The translations under genes and the position numbers were made by a program. Of a DNA stretch of 64,000 nt, positions 18,631 through 27,919 are shown piece by piece. Numbering within the stretch: the stretch's first letter is position 1; every line of letters starts with the position of its first letter. The stretch is from Roseovarius lutimaris (GTDB lineage Bacteria > Pseudomonadota > Alphaproteobacteria > Rhodobacterales > Rhodobacteraceae), in assembly GCF_900115165.1 (NCBI RefSeq), contig NZ_FOVP01000008.1, positions 62,001 through 126,000 on the forward strand, written 5' to 3'. The notes beneath the pieces were generated by a model. The model was not told the DNA's origin, ran no database searches, and saw only the letters and a list, made by a program, of their open reading frames with translations.

Positions 18631-19659
18631 TCACGGAAAGACCGGGGCCATCATAAGGCCGGTGGTCTCTGGTTCAGCTAACATCAGATTCGCATTTTGC
18701 AAGGCCTGACCGCTTGACCCTTTGGTCAGATTGTCGAGCGCGGCAATCACGATCACCCGTCCCGCTATGCGATCTGCGACCACCCCGATATGGCAAAAGT
18801 TGCTGCCCCGGATGTGGCGCGTACTCGGTGCTTCGCCCATTGGCAGGACGGTGATGAAAGGTTCATTCTGATAGGTGGCGACGAGCGTGTCATGGATCAC
18901 CTGCGCCTCGCCCCGCACGTATCCGGTGGCGAGAATCCCGCGGTTGGCGGGGATAAGATGCGGTGTGAACTGAATATTGACGGCACGCCCGGCGATTGCC
19001 GAAAATTCCTGATCGAACTCGCCAAGATGGCGGTGCGTGCCGCCGACCGCATAGGCGTGATAGCCCTCGGAAAGCTCTGCATGCAGCAGGTTTTCCTTAA
19101 GCGCGCGCCCCGCCCCGGAAACCGCGCATTTGAGATCGAGAATGATGTCATCGAGATCAATCACCCCCGCCGCAATCAGAGGGCGCAAAATATACTGCCC
19201 GGTTGCCGCGTTACAGCCGGTGCCCGCCACAAGCCGCGCGCCCGCAATCTCGTCGCGATAAAATTCGGTCAACCCATAGACCGCCTCTTTCTGAAGCTCG
19301 ACCGCCGCATGCGGGTTGCCATACCATTTTTCATACGCCGCCGGATCGCGCAGCCGGAAATCGGCGCTGAGATCGACAATTTTAAGGTCACGCGGCAGGG
19401 CCTTGATCACCTCCTGGCTGGTCTTGTGCGGCAGGGCGCAAAAACACAGGTCAATGGCGGAAAAATCAATCTGCTCGATGGTCACCATATCCGGCAGGTC
19501 AAGATGGCGCAGATGTGGAAATACCTCGGCCATGGATTGGCCCGCTTTGGAATTCGCGCCAAGGGCGGTGATTTCCATGCTCGGATGGGTAGCGATCAGC
19601 CGGACAAGCTCTGCCCCGGTGTAGCCGCTGGCGCCAAGGATGGCGATTTTATGGGTCAT
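18631..19659 (-). CDS. argC: N-acetyl-gamma-glutamyl-phosphate reductase
   Basis: A 342-residue NADPH-dependent reductase of arginine synthesis, converting N-acetylglutamyl phosphate to the semialdehyde. The Rossmann motif is [15 protein letters not shown] at the N terminus and the catalytic Cys lies in [18 protein letters not shown] (about residue 148). The ATG at 19659 follows a GAGGT ribosome site; the in-frame start six codons upstream is not needed. Confidence 0.96.
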   Translation of the reverse strand: MTHKIAILGASGYTGAELVRLIATHPSMEITALGANSKAGQSMAEVFPHLRHLDLPDMVTIEQIDFSAIDLCFCALPHKTSQEVIKALPRDLKIVDLSADFRLRDPAAYEKWYGNPHAAVELQKEAVYGLTEFYRDEIAGARLVAGTGCNAATGQYILRPLIAAGVIDLDDIILDLKCAVSGAGRALKENLLHAELSEGYHAYAVGGTHRHLGEFDQEFSAIAGRAVNIQFTPHLIPANRGILATGYVRGEAQVIHDTLVATYQNEPFITVLPMGEAPSTRHIRGSNFCHIGVVADRIAGRVIVIAALDNLTKGSSGQALQNANLMLAEPETTGLMMAPVFP

Positions 19660-19757
19660 GGGTGACCTCGCTTTCAAATCTCAAGGGAAGAAGTAGATCG
19701 TTTCGGGCAAGCCCGCAATGCGGCCAAATGCTCGTCCGCCTTGCCAGGCAGCCTCGC

Positions 19758-20570
19758 TCAGGCAGCCTCGAATATGATCTGTCGTCGCAGGAATTGCGTG
19801 GCCCGCGACGAAACGCGTTTGGGCTCACCCGTGGTCAGAAATTGCGATACCTCGCCGGGCCCGGTCATTTTGGGGTGCCGGATCAGATAATCGGCAAGGC
19901 TTTCGGCCACAAGATTGGCCTGGCTATAAACCGCCACATTGGCGCCAAGCGCGTCCTGAAACACCTCCTGCATCAGCGGATAATGGGTACAGCCCAAAAT
20001 CGCCGCTTCGGGGGTTGGCATCTTGCGCCGCAGCGCATCCACATGGCTGCGCACCAGAGCCTCGGCCAGGATAAGATCGCCGTCCTCGATCGCATCGACA
20101 ACGCCGCCACAGGCCTGCGCCTCGACATCGACGCCAATCGCGCGAAACGCCAGCTCGCGCTGAAACGCGCGGCTGCTGACGGTGGCGGGGGTGGCAAACA
20201 GCGCCACGTGTTTCACGGCCACCTCGCGGGGCGGGGAATTGTCGCCCCATTGCCGTTCGGTCAGCGCCTCGATCAGCGGCACAAAGACGCCAAGCACGCG
20301 CTTGTTGGCGGGCACCCAGGATTCCTGCATCCGCCGCAGGGCTGCCGCCGAGGCGGTGTTGCAGGCCAGAATCACAAGATCACAGCCCGCTTGAAACAAC
20401 CGGTCAACCGCCGTCGTGGTAAGGTCATAGACGTCATCGGCGTCGCGCACGCCGTACGGCGCATGGGCATTGTCGCCGAGATACACCAACGGCAGATCCG
20501 GCAACCGCCTTTGCACCGCATCCAGAACCGTCAGGCCGCCAAGCCCGCTGTCGAAAATCCCTACCGCCAT
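19758..20570 (-). CDS. murI: Glutamate racemase
   Basis: A 270-residue cofactor-independent racemase producing D-glutamate for peptidoglycan. The two catalytic cysteines are in [12 protein letters not shown] and [11 protein letters not shown]; the N-terminal block is [17 protein letters not shown] and [11 protein letters not shown] follows. The start at 20570 gives the usual family length and N terminus; the open frame continues 38 codons upstream without family-like sequence. The ribosome site is weak. Confidence 0.94.
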   Translation of the reverse strand: MAVGIFDSGLGGLTVLDAVQRRLPDLPLVYLGDNAHAPYGVRDADDVYDLTTTAVDRLFQAGCDLVILACNTASAAALRRMQESWVPANKRVLGVFVPLIEALTERQWGDNSPPREVAVKHVALFATPATVSSRAFQRELAFRAIGVDVEAQACGGVVDAIEDGDLILAEALVRSHVDALRRKMPTPEAAILGCTHYPLMQEVFQDALGANVAVYSQANLVAESLADYLIRHPKMTGPGEVSQFLTTGEPKRVSSRATQFLRRQIIFEAA

Positions 20571-20727
20571 ATTGCGCCGTCCGCATTTGTTGCCCAAAGC
20601 CAACCTCGGATCGAAAAGGATCACCGCGGTTGGCGATACCTCATACGTCTTGCGGCGCAAAAACGCCATGAGGGAATTTCGCATCCCCGAGAAAGCGGCC
20701 GGTCACGGCGATGTCAGGGCGCTGCGC

Positions 20728-23700
20728 TTATTCCGCTGCCTGCGTCATCGGCGCGCCCCCGGCGTGGATCACCGCGAGCAATTCCTCGCGGCGTTTGGCG
20801 GCCTTGGCCTCATTGGCCTGTTTCACCGGGCCAAAACCCCGGATCGACAGCGGCAATTCGGCCAATGCGATCACCGCCTCACGGGTCGCTTCGCTGAGCT
20901 TGGGCAGGACCGCGTCCATATCCGCCTCGTATTGCTTGATCAACGCGCGCTCCATCCTGCGCTCGGCGGTGCGCCCAAACGGATCAAGCGGCGTGCCGCG
21001 CAGGCGTTTGAGGCGGGCAAGGATACCGAACGCGCGCAGGATGCCCGGCCCAAACTCACGCTTCACCGGGCGGCCATCGCTGCCGGTTTTCGACAGGATC
21101 GGCGGAGCAAGGTGGAACTTCATCTTGAAATCATTGCCGAATTCGGCGCGCGCCTTATCCGCCGTTTCAAGGTGCAGGCGCGCGACCTCATATTCATCCT
21201 TATAGGCCAAAAGCTTGTGATAGCCCTTGGCCACGGCCTCTTTCACCGCCTTGTCCTCAATCCCGGCCAGCCGCGCCTCATAACGCTTGGCGAGGCCCTC
21301 GCCCTGATAGGCGCGCAGGTGATCGGCGCGAAAGGCGATCTTTTCCGCCAGGGATTTGGGTTTTTGCACCACAGTCGGCGTCAGGAATGTCGTAACATCG
21401 TCGGGATATAGCGCGGCCCAACGGCCGATTTCAAAGGCGCGCAGGTTCTTTTCGACCGCCGCGCCGTTTAGGGTGATCGCCTGGGTGATCGCGTCGTGGC
21501 TGATCGGCAACAGACCGCGCTGCCAGGCTGCGCCAAAGATCATCATGTTGGAATAGATCGAATCGCCCATCACCGTCTTGGCCAGATCAGAGGCATCGAA
21601 AAGCTGCACATCCTCGCGAAGCCGCGCCTCAAGCGCCAGTTCAAGGCGATCTGTCGGCAGGTGAAACTCGGTGTTGCGGGTGAAATCGCCGGTGATGATC
21701 TCGTGACGATTGACCACCGCCCCGGTGCGCCCGGCGCGGGTAAGACCAAGGGTTTTCGCCCCGGCGCTGACCACAAGATCGCCGCCGATCAGGGTGTCAC
21801 ATTCCCCCGTTGCAACACGGATCGCGTTGATATCTTCGGGCGTTTCGGCAAGGCGGCAATGGATATGCACCGCGCCGCCCTTTTGCGCGAGCCCGGCCAT
21901 TTCCATCATGCCTGCGCCTTTGCCGTCAATCTGTGCGGCCTGTGCCAGCACCGCGCCGATGGTGACAACCCCGGTGCCCCCCACGCCGGTAATCACCACG
22001 TTGTGGGTGCCGTTGATCTTGGGCAAGACGGGCATGGGCATGTCAGGCAAAACCAGATCGGCGGTCTGATCCTTGCGGATGACCGCGCCTTCCAGCGTGA
22101 CAAAAGACGGGCAGAAGCCCTTGAGACAACTGAAATCCTTGTTACAGCTCGACTGATCAATCGCGCGCTTGCGGCCAAGTTCGGTCTCAACCGGAACAAT
22201 CGAGACACAGTTCGACTGAACCCCGCAATCGCCACAGCCTTCACAGACATCGGTGTTGATGAACACACGTTTGTCGGGGTCCGGGAACAGGCCGCGCTTG
22301 CGGCGGCGGCGCTTTTCGGCGGCGCAGGTCTGGACATAGATGATGGCCGACACACCTTCGGTCTCGGCAAATCGTTTCTGCACATCCATCAATTCTGATC
22401 GCTCAAAGCAATCAACACCTTGCGGGAAGGACTTAAGGTCGATGTCTTCCTTTTCGTCATAGACCACGGCCAGGTGCTTGACCCCCATCGCATGCAATTC
22501 GGCGGCGATGCGGGGCGCATCAAGGCCGCCTTCATTGGCCTGACCGCCGGTCATCGCAACCGCATCATTGTAGAGGATCTTGTAAGTGATCGTCGTGCCC
22601 GCCGCGAGGGCGGCGCGAATGGCCTGCACGCCGGAATGGTTATAGGTGCCGTCGCCAAGGTTCTGAAACACATGGCCGCGTTTGGAAAACGGCGCCTCGC
22701 CGATCCAATTGGCGCCTTCACCGCCCATATGGGTAAAGCCGGTGGTCTCGCGGTCCATCCATTGCACCATGTAATGACAGCCGATACCGGCATAGGCGCG
22801 CGCGCCCTCGGGCAATTTGGTGCTGCTGTTATGCGGACAGCCCGAACAGAAATACGGCAGCCGGGTGGCAATTTCCTCGGCATTGTCATTGCGCCGCGCC
22901 TCGGCCAGCGACGAAAGACCCGCCTTGATGCGATCGGTGTCACGGCCCTCTCCGATCAGGATTTCACCAAGCTTTTCAGCGATCAGGATCGGATCAAGCG
23001 CGCCGCGCGTCGGGAAAAGCTCTGGCCCGTGCATCGACCCGGCACCGCCGCCCTTGTGCCAGCCATAAACCCGCCGCCCGTGACGGTCGTTAAAGATCGC
23101 CTCCTTGATCTGCACCTCGATCAGCTTGCGCTTTTCTTCAACCACGACGATCAGATCAAGCCCCTCGGCCCAATCGTGAAAGCCGATCATATCAAGCGGA
23201 AAGGTCTGACCGATCTTGTAGGTGGTGATGCCAAGACGCTCGGCCTCGGCCGCGTCCACCCCCAAAAGTTCAAGAGCATGCACAAGATCGAGCCAATTCT
23301 TGCCCGCCGCGACAAAGCCGATCTTGGCGCCGGGTTTGCCCCACATGCGTTTGTCCATCTTGTTGGCATGGCTGAACGCCTCGGCGGCAAAGCGTTTGTG
23401 GTCGATCATCCGCACCTCCTGGGCATGCGGGGTATCGCCAAGACGGATATTGAGGCCCCCTTCGGGCATCTCGAACTCTGGCGTCACAAGCTGCATCCGA
23501 TCAGGGCGGCCATCCACCACCGATGTGGCCTCGACCGTGTCTTTCATCGTCTTGAGCCCCACCCAAAGCCCTGAAAACCGCGACAAGGCATAGCCATAGA
23601 TGCCGTAATCAAGCACTTCCTGCACGCCTGCCGGGCTAACGACCGGCATATAGGCGTCGACCATCGCCCATTCGCTCTGATGCAGCACGGTCGAGGATTC

Positions 23701-24150
23701 GCCGGTGTGATCATCGCCCATCGCCATCAACACGCCGCCATGTTTCGAACTGCCTGCCATATTGGCATGGCGCATCACATCGCCCGAGCGGTCCACACCG
23801 GGGCCCTTGCCATACCAGAGGCCAAAGACGCCGTCATATTTGCCCTCGCCACGCAACTCTGCCTGCTGGCTGCCCCAAAGGGCGGTCGCGGCAAGATCCT
23901 CGTTAAGCCCTTCTTTGAAAAGCACATCCGCCTTTGCCAGATATTTAGCGGCGCGGGCCATCTGTAGATCCACCGCCCCAAGCGGTGAGCCGCGATAGCC
24001 GGTGACATAGCCCGCCGTGTGCAAGCCCGCCGCCCGATCCCGCGCCGATTGCATCAGCATCAGGCGCACAAGCGCCTGTGTGCCATTAAGCAGAACCGGC
24101 GATTTTTCAAGGTCGAAACGGTCGTTGAGGGATACCTGTTGCTTTGTCAT
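20728..24150 (-). CDS. Fused indolepyruvate ferredoxin oxidoreductase (alpha-beta type)
   Basis: A 1140-residue single-chain oxidoreductase. The N-terminal two thirds are the TPP-dependent alpha-type region (VTGYRGSPLGAVDLQMARA; FCSGCPHNSSTKLPEG; GGEGANWIGEAPF), a 4Fe-4S cluster segment CEGCGDCGVQSNC lies at about residue 635, and the gamma-type domain follows (ITGVGGTGVVTIGAVLAQAA). Enzymes of this build oxidatively decarboxylate arylpyruvates such as indolepyruvate to acyl-CoA with ferredoxin. Start at 24150 with GAGG before the ATG. A LysR gene is divergent across a dyad-containing promoter region, suggesting it as regulator. Confidence 0.9.
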   Translation of the reverse strand: MTKQQVSLNDRFDLEKSPVLLNGTQALVRLMLMQSARDRAAGLHTAGYVTGYRGSPLGAVDLQMARAAKYLAKADVLFKEGLNEDLAATALWGSQQAELRGEGKYDGVFGLWYGKGPGVDRSGDVMRHANMAGSSKHGGVLMAMGDDHTGESSTVLHQSEWAMVDAYMPVVSPAGVQEVLDYGIYGYALSRFSGLWVGLKTMKDTVEATSVVDGRPDRMQLVTPEFEMPEGGLNIRLGDTPHAQEVRMIDHKRFAAEAFSHANKMDKRMWGKPGAKIGFVAAGKNWLDLVHALELLGVDAAEAERLGITTYKIGQTFPLDMIGFHDWAEGLDLIVVVEEKRKLIEVQIKEAIFNDRHGRRVYGWHKGGGAGSMHGPELFPTRGALDPILIAEKLGEILIGEGRDTDRIKAGLSSLAEARRNDNAEEIATRLPYFCSGCPHNSSTKLPEGARAYAGIGCHYMVQWMDRETTGFTHMGGEGANWIGEAPFSKRGHVFQNLGDGTYNHSGVQAIRAALAAGTTITYKILYNDAVAMTGGQANEGGLDAPRIAAELHAMGVKHLAVVYDEKEDIDLKSFPQGVDCFERSELMDVQKRFAETEGVSAIIYVQTCAAEKRRRRKRGLFPDPDKRVFINTDVCEGCGDCGVQSNCVSIVPVETELGRKRAIDQSSCNKDFSCLKGFCPSFVTLEGAVIRKDQTADLVLPDMPMPVLPKINGTHNVVITGVGGTGVVTIGAVLAQAAQIDGKGAGMMEMAGLAQKGGAVHIHCRLAETPEDINAIRVATGECDTLIGGDLVVSAGAKTLGLTRAGRTGAVVNRHEIITGDFTRNTEFHLPTDRLELALEARLREDVQLFDASDLAKTVMGDSIYSNMMIFGAAWQRGLLPISHDAITQAITLNGAAVEKNLRAFEIGRWAALYPDDVTTFLTPTVVQKPKSLAEKIAFRADHLRAYQGEGLAKRYEARLAGIEDKAVKEAVAKGYHKLLAYKDEYEVARLHLETADKARAEFGNDFKMKFHLAPPILSKTGSDGRPVKREFGPGILRAFGILARLKRLRGTPLDPFGRTAERRMERALIKQYEADMDAVLPKLSEATREAVIALAELPLSIRGFGPVKQANEAKAAKRREELLAVIHAGGAPMTQAAE

Positions 24151-24199
24151 GTCGTGCCTCCCAGCGGTTCGAGGACTATGCCACAATATACGGCAATAT

Positions 24200-24220
24200 T
24201 AGGTCATAATTAGTGACCTA
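24200..24220. promoter_or_regulatory. 21-bp perfect inverted repeat, candidate LysR operator
   Basis: TAGGTCA and TGACCTA flank a 7-base spacer, a perfect dyad 50 bases before the indolepyruvate oxidoreductase start and 100 bases before the LysR start. Its core TCA-N7-TGA has the T-N11-A form typical of LysR-family sites. Position and symmetry support an operator; the bound protein is inferred. Confidence 0.55.
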
Positions 24221-24320
24221 CCAAGGAGATTTTCATAAAAAAATCATTGACGCCCTATGTTTTCGAACCACTTCTCTGCTATTGCGTGGCACGCCTGTGT
24301 TTCCTCAGAAAGTTAGTGCG

Positions 24321-25229
24321 ATGGATTGGGACAAGCTTAGAATATTTCATGCGGTCGCCGATGTCGGCAGCCTGACGCATGCCGGTGATCAGCTTCACCT
24401 GTCGCAATCTGCCGTGAGCCGCCAGATTCGCGCGCTTGAGGAATCTCTCAATGCCACCCTGTTTCACCGCCACGCGCGCGGACTGATTCTCACGGAACAG
24501 GGCGAATTGCTGTTCGATGCCACCCGCGCCATGTTAAAGCGGCTTGACGCCGCCACCGCCCGCATTCGCGACAGCGAAGAAGAGGTGTTTGGCGAATTGC
24601 GCGTCACCACCACGACCGGCTTTGGCACGCTTTGGCTGGCGCCGCGGCTGACCAAACTTTACGAAAAATACCCCGACCTCAAGATTGACCTGATGCTGGA
24701 AGAGCGCGTGCTTGACCTGCCGATGCGCGAGGCCGATGTCGCCATCCGCATGAAAGAGCCAAGCCAGGCCGACCTGATCCGCAAGCGCCTGATGAGCGTC
24801 CATATGGCGCTTTATGCGTCCCCCGGCTATCTTGATAGCCGTGGCATCCCCGAGATCATTGATGACCTGCATGCCCACCGTCTGATATGTCAGAACCCAC
24901 GATCAACACAGGTTGGCGCCGGGGCAATGCTGGTCAATGAGCTGATGACCAATGACATTCAGTCGGTTCTGACGGTGAACAACTATTTTGGCGTCCTTCA
25001 GGGGGTGTTGAACAATCTCGGAATCGGCGTGTTGCCAGACTATCTTACCCAGGATTTCCCAAATCTCGTGCGGGTTCTGCCAGAGGTGCAATCGGTCGAA
25101 GTGCCTGTTTTCCTCGCCTATCCAGAGGAATTACGCCAATCCAAACGGATTTCGGCCTTTCGCGATTTCGTTCAGGAAGAGATATTCACCTATCGTAAGC
25201 TGTTGAAAGAACAGGCCCTTAGCCAGTAA
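24321..25229 (+). CDS. LysR family transcriptional regulator
   Basis: A 302-residue LTTR. The N-terminal winged helix-turn-helix (residues about 1-60) reads LRIFHAVADVGSLTHAG and LSQSAVSRQIRALEESL, followed by the effector-binding domain from about residue 90 (VTTTTGFGTLWLAPRL). The ATG at 24321 begins the classical MDWDKLRIFHAV N terminus; the frame is open 36 codons further upstream but those residues are not LTTR-like. Divergent from the indolepyruvate oxidoreductase gene. The effector is unknown; an aromatic amino-acid catabolite is a guess from context. Confidence 0.9.
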   Translation: MDWDKLRIFHAVADVGSLTHAGDQLHLSQSAVSRQIRALEESLNATLFHRHARGLILTEQGELLFDATRAMLKRLDAATARIRDSEEEVFGELRVTTTTGFGTLWLAPRLTKLYEKYPDLKIDLMLEERVLDLPMREADVAIRMKEPSQADLIRKRLMSVHMALYASPGYLDSRGIPEIIDDLHAHRLICQNPRSTQVGAGAMLVNELMTNDIQSVLTVNNYFGVLQGVLNNLGIGVLPDYLTQDFPNLVRVLPEVQSVEVPVFLAYPEELRQSKRISAFRDFVQEEIFTYRKLLKEQALSQ

Positions 25230-25295
25230 ATTAAGCGGCAATCGGACAAGCTATGCAATTCTCGCATAGCGGGCATGCTGCACCTGCGGCATTAT

Positions 25296-25417
25296 TTCAC
25301 TTGATTGGGCGTCAGGGCGCCCTTAATTCCACCTCATGACGGTGACAGCCGCAAGGCCGGTCACCATCATACCTCCCTGTTGGACTTCGGCCGAGCTTAG
25401 TGCTCGGCCTTTTTTTT
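25296..25417 (+). ncRNA. Candidate structured small RNA or 3' UTR element
   Basis: The 250 bases after the LysR gene hold no convincing ORF but three successive hairpins: GGGCG/CGCCC at 25307-25322; a long one at 25336-25370 with an 11-bp outer stem (ATGACGGTGAC against GTCACCATCAT, one C-A mismatch) and an inner GCC-GCAA-GGC capped by a GNRA tetraloop; and the terminator at 25389-25417. This could be an independent sRNA or the 3' UTR of the LysR mRNA. I recognise no known RNA family. Confidence 0.35.
25389..25417 (+). terminator. Rho-independent terminator
   Basis: Perfect 8-bp stem GGCCGAGC / GCTCGGCC with loop TTAGT followed by eight T residues. It ends transcription from the LysR gene or from the putative small RNA before the convergent M24 peptidase gene. 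Confidence 0.9.
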
Positions 25418-25482
25418 GGCCTGCCCGGATTTTGGGCAGCGACGGCTGTATTGCCGTTTTGCCGGGCACCCAGTTACCGCAC

Positions 25483-26613
25483 TTAGATCACGGCAAGCTC
25501 ACGCCCCGAAAACCGCGAGAGCCTGCGCGGCGCGCCTTTGGTGATCGCGATATTCTCTTCATGCACCATGATCCGCCCCGGCAAGAGCGCGACCCCGGGC
25601 TCAAGCGTTATCACCATTCCGGGTTCAAGAACTGTGTGATCCTTCGCCGTCAGCGACAGCCCTTCGGTAAGCTGCATGCCAAGCCCGTGACCAAGACGGC
25701 CAGCCGCGTCACCATCGCCGACGATATCCGCCATCGCACGCCAGAGATCGCTTGCCCTGGCACCGGGGCGGGCGATGTCAAACGCCGCTGCCACCGCATC
25801 GACAAGCCGGTGATGCGCGTCCTGCTGTGCCTTGGTGGCATGGCCAATCGCAAAATTGCGGTCATAGTCGCAAAAATAGCCATCCCAGACCGCCCCGGTG
25901 TCCAGCATAAGAACATCCCCCCCGCCAAGCGGCACCTCGGAGGCCGGTGAAATCACATCGCCGTACCCATCCGGCCCCGCCCCCCCGGCAAGATAGGGCA
26001 CCCAATCGGCGCCCTCTTCCAACAACAGGCGTTGAAAGTCGCGAAACACCTGTGAGAGCGGCACGCCGGGCGCGGCAATCTCATGCACCCGGTCAAAGGC
26101 GCGCCCCGCAAGCCCGCAGCTATGCGCGATCTTGTCAATCTCGGCCTCTGACTTCACCGCCCGCAAGGCGGCCACGATGCCACCGTCATTGCGCCATTCA
26201 AGACCGCTTGCGCGTTTGACCCGCTCAAAATCCGCCAGCGGCATGCGCAAATGGCTTTCCGGCCCCGAAGGCACCCCCACCGGCCCGCCGGTCCCGCGCA
26301 GGGTGTCGGCCAGAAGCGACACGCCGTCATCCTCGGGGTCCGGCGCCGACCAGGTCCGAATATCGCGGATCCAGGTCTTTGCCATCAGGGCCGCGCCAAT
26401 CGAGGGGATCACCGCCACCGGTGCCCCGGTGAGCGGCAGCACAAGAAACCACGGTCGGCTCGGGCTTTCCCAAAACCGCGTGAGATAGCCGGTAAAATAG
26501 CGAATATCCGGCTCTGTGGTCAAAAGGATCGCGCCAAGGCCTGCGCGTTCCATCGCCGCCTGCGCGCGCGCCAGACGCGCGCGATACTCCTCAACCGAAA
26601 AACCGCGTTTCAC
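25483..26613 (-). CDS. M24 family metallopeptidase (Xaa-Pro dipeptidase-like)
   Basis: A 376-residue creatinase/aminopeptidase-P fold protein. The N-terminal creatinase-like domain (EYRARLARAQAAMERAGL) is followed by the pita-bread catalytic domain with metal ligands in MLDTGAVWDGYFCDYDR (two Asp), GHGLGM (His), VITLEPGV and MVHEENI (Glu). The GTG start at 26613 overlaps the stop of the upstream PLP-lyase gene (GTGA). Substrate is open: a dipeptidase, or a hydrolase of a small amide such as DoeA-type ectoine hydrolases, which share this fold. Pairing with a PLP lyase suggests catabolism of an amino-acid derivative. Confidence 0.8.
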   Translation of the reverse strand: MKRGFSVEEYRARLARAQAAMERAGLGAILLTTEPDIRYFTGYLTRFWESPSRPWFLVLPLTGAPVAVIPSIGAALMAKTWIRDIRTWSAPDPEDDGVSLLADTLRGTGGPVGVPSGPESHLRMPLADFERVKRASGLEWRNDGGIVAALRAVKSEAEIDKIAHSCGLAGRAFDRVHEIAAPGVPLSQVFRDFQRLLLEEGADWVPYLAGGAGPDGYGDVISPASEVPLGGGDVLMLDTGAVWDGYFCDYDRNFAIGHATKAQQDAHHRLVDAVAAAFDIARPGARASDLWRAMADIVGDGDAAGRLGHGLGMQLTEGLSLTAKDHTVLEPGMVITLEPGVALLPGRIMVHEENIAITKGAPRRLSRFSGRELAVI

Positions 26614-27641
26614 GCCTCGGCCTCTTCGCTGATAATGCACAAAACCCGCGCCTCTGCCGGCAGGGCCATTGCCTTCATCGCCGCCACACCTGCGGCGCCC
26701 GACTGCGTGCTTGCCGCCCCCTGCGCGGCCAGTTCGGGCAGGATCGCGTCGGCCTCGGCATCGGTGATGGTCACGAACAGATCGGCATCGCGCGCCAGCC
26801 CGGCAAGCGCAATCAATGAGGGCACCTTGCAATCGAGCCGCCCCATATTGGACACCGGGCCGGTGGTCTCGACCGGCTTGCCAGCTTGAATGCTGGCCTG
26901 AAGCGCAGGCGCGCGGTCGGGTTCGACAACGATGATTTCGGGCGCATCGCCCCAGACATGGCGAAACCAAGCCGCACTCGCCCCGGCGAGCCCGCCGACC
27001 CCGGCCTGAAGGAAAATATGCGTCGGCGGTGCGGGCATCTGGCGCGCGGCCTCTTCGGCCATGGCAAGATAACCCTCCATAAGGCGGTGCGGGATTTCGA
27101 AATAGCCGGGCCAGGAGCTGTCGGACAGCAGTGTCCAGCCATTCTCACTCGCGGCCCGCATCGCCCCGGCCATGCTGGCCTCGTAATTCGTGCCCTCGCG
27201 CACCACCTCGGCGCCCTTGGCGCGCAGGCGCTCGGCAAAGCCTTCGGGCACGGTCTCGGCCAGGTAAATCACCGCCCGCGCCCCGAAAAGCCTTGCCCCG
27301 GCGGCGACCGAAAGCCCGTGATTGCCGGCACTTGCGGTCACGTACACCTGCCCGCGCAACGCCTGCGTCAGGTCATCGGCGCCCGTCTTGGCGGCTGCAT
27401 GGGCAATCACATAGGCCGCCCCGAGCGCCTTGAAACTGCCAAGCCCCATACGGCCGCGCTCATCCTTGGCCCAGACCTTTGCCTCGAACCCCTCCAGTTC
27501 ACGCAACGGCGTCTCGGCGGCCTTCGGGCATTGCTTCAACAAGCCCGAAGGCCGATCCGCCGCCACACTCGGCGCGGGGGCGCCTGACAACACCTCTGCG
27601 GCCAGGCCGACTCCCCGCCAGGGGTTCTTCGCAATATCCAT
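26610..27641 (-). CDS. PLP-dependent ammonia-lyase (diaminopropionate ammonia-lyase/threonine dehydratase-like)
   Basis: A 343-residue fold-type II PLP enzyme. The Schiff-base Lys is in MGLGSFKALGAAYV, the substrate loop is TASAGNHGLSVAAGARL, and the phosphate-binding glycine loop is LQAGVGGLAGA. The segments LLSDSSWPGYFEIPHRLMEGY and KDERGRMGLGSFKALG resemble diaminopropionate ammonia-lyases more than biosynthetic threonine dehydratases. The ATG at 27641 has AAGGAG six bases upstream, which rules out the in-frame TTG two codons before. It forms an operon with the M24 peptidase. The true substrate is not established. Confidence 0.75.
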   Translation of the reverse strand: MDIAKNPWRGVGLAAEVLSGAPAPSVAADRPSGLLKQCPKAAETPLRELEGFEAKVWAKDERGRMGLGSFKALGAAYVIAHAAAKTGADDLTQALRGQVYVTASAGNHGLSVAAGARLFGARAVIYLAETVPEGFAERLRAKGAEVVREGTNYEASMAGAMRAASENGWTLLSDSSWPGYFEIPHRLMEGYLAMAEEAARQMPAPPTHIFLQAGVGGLAGASAAWFRHVWGDAPEIIVVEPDRAPALQASIQAGKPVETTGPVSNMGRLDCKVPSLIALAGLARDADLFVTITDAEADAILPELAAQGAASTQSGAAGVAAMKAMALPAEARVLCIISEEAEA

Positions 27642-27813
27642 TCCCAACTCCTTTTCTGGCCGTGCACGCAGGACGTGCCCGGCAAGGTCTTTTCAGTCCC
27701 GGCGATCCTTATCACAAAAACGTCAGCGGACAGAAATTTACTTATAACTCATTATGAATAAATGACATTTCGGAACGCCGACAGTCAATTCCTATCTTCG
27801 CGACATTCTTTTT

Positions 27814-27838
27814 GGAACGCCCCGCACACCTCGACGTT
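27814..27838 (+). promoter_or_regulatory. Candidate EcfG-type (general stress sigma) promoter
   Basis: GGAAC at 27814-27818 and CGTT at 27835-27838 are separated by exactly 16 bases, matching the GGAAC-N16/17-CGTT pattern of alphaproteobacterial EcfG sigma factors. It lies about 80 bases before the PRC-barrel gene on the same strand. No ecfG, phyR or nepR gene is in the window, so use by this sigma factor is inferred. Confidence 0.45.
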
Positions 27839-27919
27839 GTCTTCTCACACCGCAACGAGACGCAACGTCTCTTGATAAGATCGCAGTTCAGTCTGCGGAA
27901 CAAACAAGGAGAGAAACAA

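Noticed and set aside
25336..25950. Plus-strand frame beginning in the structured intergenic region
   Set aside because: It starts inside the long hairpin, runs through the terminator and is antisense to the M24 gene; composition is Arg/Pro-rich.
27749..27765. TCATT-N7-AATGA dyad upstream of the PLP-lyase gene
   Set aside because: Only five-base A+T-rich arms; expected by chance in such a stretch.
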